A stretch of DNA of 8,149 nucleotides from JAHBXC01 sp964350875 (GTDB taxonomy: Bacteria; Planctomycetota; Phycisphaerae; Phycisphaerales; UBA1924). The translations under genes and the position numbers were made by a program. Each line of letters starts with the position of its first letter. Within the stretch, counting starts at the first letter, position 1. The notes beneath the pieces are model-generated. The model was not told where the DNA came from. It ran no database searches and saw only the letters and a list, made by a program, of their open reading frames with translations. The stretch is from the NCBI GenBank assembly GCA_964350875.1, contig CAYGLT010000089.1, forward strand, positions 1 to 8,149, given 5' to 3'. Below are positions 6,732 through 8,149 of the stretch, in pieces.

Positions 6732-7745
6732 TTACGGCCTGTCATCCTGTCGTTCGACGCCGCCCGTGAGGCGGATCGCACGCAGTTTAGCGGATCGGGC
6801 GCGAGCGTTCACGCTCACCTCCGCGTCGGTCGCCTCCACCGGATCGGGCTTGCGCCTCGACGACCCCGCGGCGGGGACGGCGAGGGACCGCTGGCAGAGT
6901 TCCGTGAAGCCCTGCTTCACGATCCGGTCTTCCAGCGAGTGGAACGAGATGATCGCGACCCGCGCGTCGAGCGCCAGCCACGACGACCCGCGCCGGTCGG
7001 CCGGCAGCGCCAGGGTGGCGGCGGCACGCGACACCGACTCGACCAGCGAGCGCACCGAACCGAGTTCGTCGTTCACCGCGATGCGCAACGCCTGGAAAGT
7101 CCTCGTCGCTGGGTCGATCCGCTGGCCGGTCTTGGTTCGAGTGGCCGGGCCCGTCGCGGAGCGGATGATCGCGGCGAGCCGTCCGGTGGTGGTTATCGGT
7201 TCACGAGCCCGTTCCGCCGCAATCTCTTGCGCGATCCGCCGTGCGCCTCGGTCTTCGCCGAAATCCCGGATGATCTCCGTCAGTTCCTCGACGGACATCG
7301 AGTTCACCAGATCGGCGGCGGTCGGCCCTCGGGACGCGTCCATCCGCATGTCGAGCGGGCCGTCGCCCATGAACGAGAACCCCCGATCGCGGTCGGCGAT
7401 CTGCGTCGAGGCGAACCCCAGATCGGCCAGCACGCCGTCGGCCGCGATGCCCAGTTCGGCGAGCCGGCGGGGCGCCTCGGCGAAGTTCGCGTGCAGGGCG
7501 ATGACCTCCCCCGCTCCCGACCCCGATGCCGCCAGTTCCTTCAGCCGCGCCTCGGCCCTGGCGAGGTTCCCTGCGTCCAGATCGCACAGGACGATGCGTC
7601 CGGAGGGCCCGACCCGCTCCGACATCGCCGCGGCGTGCCCTCCCAGCCCGGCGGTGCAGTCCAGGACCGTCGCCCCGGGCGCCGGATCGATCGCCGCGAG
7701 GACCTCCTCGAGCATCACCGGGATGTGGCCGTGCGTGTCGGACAT
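6732..7745 (-). CDS. rsmH: 16S rRNA (cytosine(1402)-N(4))-methyltransferase RsmH (MraW)
   Basis: RsmH methylates N4 of C1402 in the 16S rRNA P site, using S-adenosylmethionine, and fine-tunes start-codon selection. The 337-residue product shows the family signatures in order: HIPVMLEEVL (7-16), the SAM-binding loop LDCTAGLGGHAA (28-39), LCDLDAGNLARA (53-64), GVLADLGFASTQIADRDRGF (104-123), DGPLDMRMD (128-136), FGEDRGARRIAQEIA (162-176), DPATRTFQALRIAVNDEL (211-228) and IISFHSLEDRIVK (265-277). NARARSAKLRAI (313-324) closes it. Small departures: FASTQ where the family usually has VSSPQ or similar, and DRGARR for the usual ERFARR. Start ATG 7743-7745 was chosen because HIPVML sits at the normal distance from it and a -10-like hexamer lies 7 bases upstream; the 108-codon upstream extension is antisense to the zinc-ribbon gene. 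It heads the cluster that includes ftsI; mraZ, its usual upstream neighbour, is missing. Confidence 0.96.
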   Translation of the reverse strand: MSDTHGHIPVMLEEVLAAIDPAPGATVLDCTAGLGGHAAAMSERVGPSGRIVLCDLDAGNLARAEARLKELAASGSGAGEVIALHANFAEAPRRLAELGIAADGVLADLGFASTQIADRDRGFSFMGDGPLDMRMDASRGPTAADLVNSMSVEELTEIIRDFGEDRGARRIAQEIAAERAREPITTTGRLAAIIRSATGPATRTKTGQRIDPATRTFQALRIAVNDELGSVRSLVESVSRAAATLALPADRRGSSWLALDARVAIISFHSLEDRIVKQGFTELCQRSLAVPAAGSSRRKPDPVEATDAEVSVNARARSAKLRAIRLTGGVERQDDRP

Positions 7746-7752
7746 CGGGGCG

Positions 7753-7758
7753 AGGATA
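7753..7758 (-). promoter_or_regulatory. Candidate -10 element for rsmH, leaderless arrangement
   Basis: The minus strand reads TATCCT here, a good TANNNT hexamer, followed by 7 bases and then the rsmH ATG. Transcription would start at or next to the start codon. No Shine-Dalgarno precedes rsmH, which agrees with a leaderless mRNA. A matching -35 box is not recognisable. Confidence 0.5.
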
Positions 7759-7760
7759 GC

Positions 7761-7776
7761 CCGCCCGTCCGGGCGG
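7761..7776. repeat. Perfect 7-bp inverted repeat between divergent promoters, candidate shared operator
   Basis: CCGCCCG (7761-7767) and CGGGCGG (7770-7776) are exact reverse complements separated by 2 bases. The site lies 2 bases from the rsmH -10 candidate on one side and 1 base from the zinc-ribbon-gene -10 candidate on the other, so a protein bound here would cover both promoters. It consists only of G and C apart from one T in the spacer, so chance in a GC-rich genome must be considered. The 2-base spacer makes an RNA hairpin unlikely. Confidence 0.5.
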
Positions 7777-7777
7777 T

Positions 7778-7783
7778 TAGACT
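7778..7783 (+). promoter_or_regulatory. Candidate -10 element for the zinc-ribbon protein gene
   Basis: TAGACT fits TANNNT and ends 11 bases before the ATG at 7795, giving a predicted leader of only a few bases. There is no Shine-Dalgarno before the gene and no clear -35 box. The back-to-back placement with the rsmH -10 candidate means the two promoters would overlap. Confidence 0.4.
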
Positions 7784-7794
7784 CTGTGCGAGCG

Positions 7795-8148
7795 ATGCTG
7801 AACCTCGACTGCCCCAACTGCGGCAAGCCCCACCGGGTGGACAACGCCTTCCGGGGCGGCGTCGCGCGCTGCGATTCCTGCGGCGCCCTCATCCATGTCC
7901 CCACGAAAGACGGCAAGCCCATCGAGGCCCAGGGCGGCCCCAAGCGCCGGCCCGGCTCGCCCAGCGGGATCACGAGCAGCCCTCCCCGGAAAGGTCGAAA
8001 GTTGAAAACCGCCGAAGCCAAGGGCGCCAGCGGGGAGCGACGCTTCCCGGGCAAGCCCGTCGCCGTCACGCTCGTCGTGCTGATCCTCGCCCTCAGCGCC
8101 GCGGCGGTGTGGGTGATCTACCAGACGGCGATGAAGCAGAACGGGTGA
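7795..8148 (+). CDS. Small zinc-ribbon protein with C-terminal membrane helix, function unknown
   Basis: The 117-residue product opens with a treble-clef-like zinc ribbon: CPNC (Cys6, Cys9) and CDSC (Cys26, Cys29) separated by 16 residues, followed by GALIHVP. This resembles the MJ0042-type zinc-finger found at the N-terminus of many planctomycete, deltaproteobacterial and other membrane proteins. A basic, Gly/Pro/Lys-rich linker (about 38-86) leads to one hydrophobic helix (about 88-108, AVTLVVLILALSAAAVWVIY) and a short polar end. The ribbon would lie in the cytoplasm with the protein tail-anchored in the inner membrane. It is divergent from rsmH, where mraZ would otherwise be expected, but it bears no resemblance to MraZ. 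I do not recognise a specific function. Start ATG 7795-7797 places the ribbon right at the N-terminus as is typical; the frame is open further upstream only as antisense shadow of rsmH. Confidence 0.8.
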   Translation: MLNLDCPNCGKPHRVDNAFRGGVARCDSCGALIHVPTKDGKPIEAQGGPKRRPGSPSGITSSPPRKGRKLKTAEAKGASGERRFPGKPVAVTLVVLILALSAAAVWVIYQTAMKQNG

Positions 8149-8149
8149 T

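Noticed and set aside
5710..7794. A plus-strand open frame of about 695 codons running into the zinc-ribbon gene
   Set aside because: It is antisense to the LysM gene and rsmH, both clearly coding on the minus strand. Its translation is Arg/Ala/Ser-rich low complexity without motifs. It reflects the GC-rich codon pattern of the opposite strand; only the part from 7795 is real.
7746..8069. N-terminal extension of rsmH to a 445-residue protein
   Set aside because: The extra 108 residues are antisense to the zinc-ribbon gene, and RsmH proteins normally begin only a few residues before the H-x-P-V-M-L motif.
1..8149. tRNA, rRNA, CRISPR arrays, insertion sequences, prophage or toxin-antitoxin and defence genes
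   Set aside because: No candidate was seen on reading both strands. Every base outside the short gaps is accounted for by housekeeping or regulatory genes with uniform GC-rich composition.

Overview
The window is a compact, high-GC, gene-dense piece of bacterial chromosome with nine protein genes, no RNA genes and no sign of mobile DNA. Four things suggest a planctomycete-type bacterium, possibly Phycisphaerae: the base composition, a rearranged and much reduced division/cell-wall (dcw) cluster, and a small zinc-ribbon protein with a C-terminal membrane segment. This placement is an inference from style and gene content; no marker here proves it.

Left part, minus strand: ribH (lumazine synthase) followed 4 bases later by nusB (transcription antitermination factor, cut by the left window edge). 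This is the common bacterial ribH-nusB pairing. A 151-base divergent intergenic region (986-1136) with two perfect inverted repeats separates it from a plus-strand two-component operon. That operon holds a short soluble histidine kinase (1137-1979) and, 3 bases later, an NtrC-type sigma-54-dependent response regulator (1983-3446). The pair resembles NtrB/NtrC or AtoS/AtoC in layout, but the kinase has no recognisable sensor domain.

Right part, minus strand, read from 7745 down to 3453: rsmH (16S rRNA m4C1402 methyltransferase), a membrane-anchored protein with two LysM domains, a small FtsL-like membrane coiled-coil protein, and ftsI (division transpeptidase, class B PBP). The last three genes are nearly contiguous or overlapping, so they are probably co-translated. 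This is the rsmH-ftsL-ftsI core of the dcw cluster with an extra LysM gene inserted. mraZ is absent upstream, and the murE that usually follows ftsI is replaced by the convergent regulator gene. The convergent ends of the regulator and ftsI are 6 bases apart, and both stop codons lie in the arms of a 7-bp inverted repeat.

Right edge, plus strand: a 117-residue protein with an N-terminal four-cysteine zinc ribbon and a C-terminal membrane helix, transcribed divergently from rsmH. The 49-base divergent gap contains a perfect 7-bp inverted repeat flanked on each side by a -10-like hexamer. The rsmH hexamer is so close to the start codon that its mRNA may be leaderless. Most of the window is housekeeping. 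The points worth a second look are the LysM insertion in the dcw core, the shared palindrome between rsmH and the zinc-ribbon gene, and the sensorless kinase/NtrC pair.
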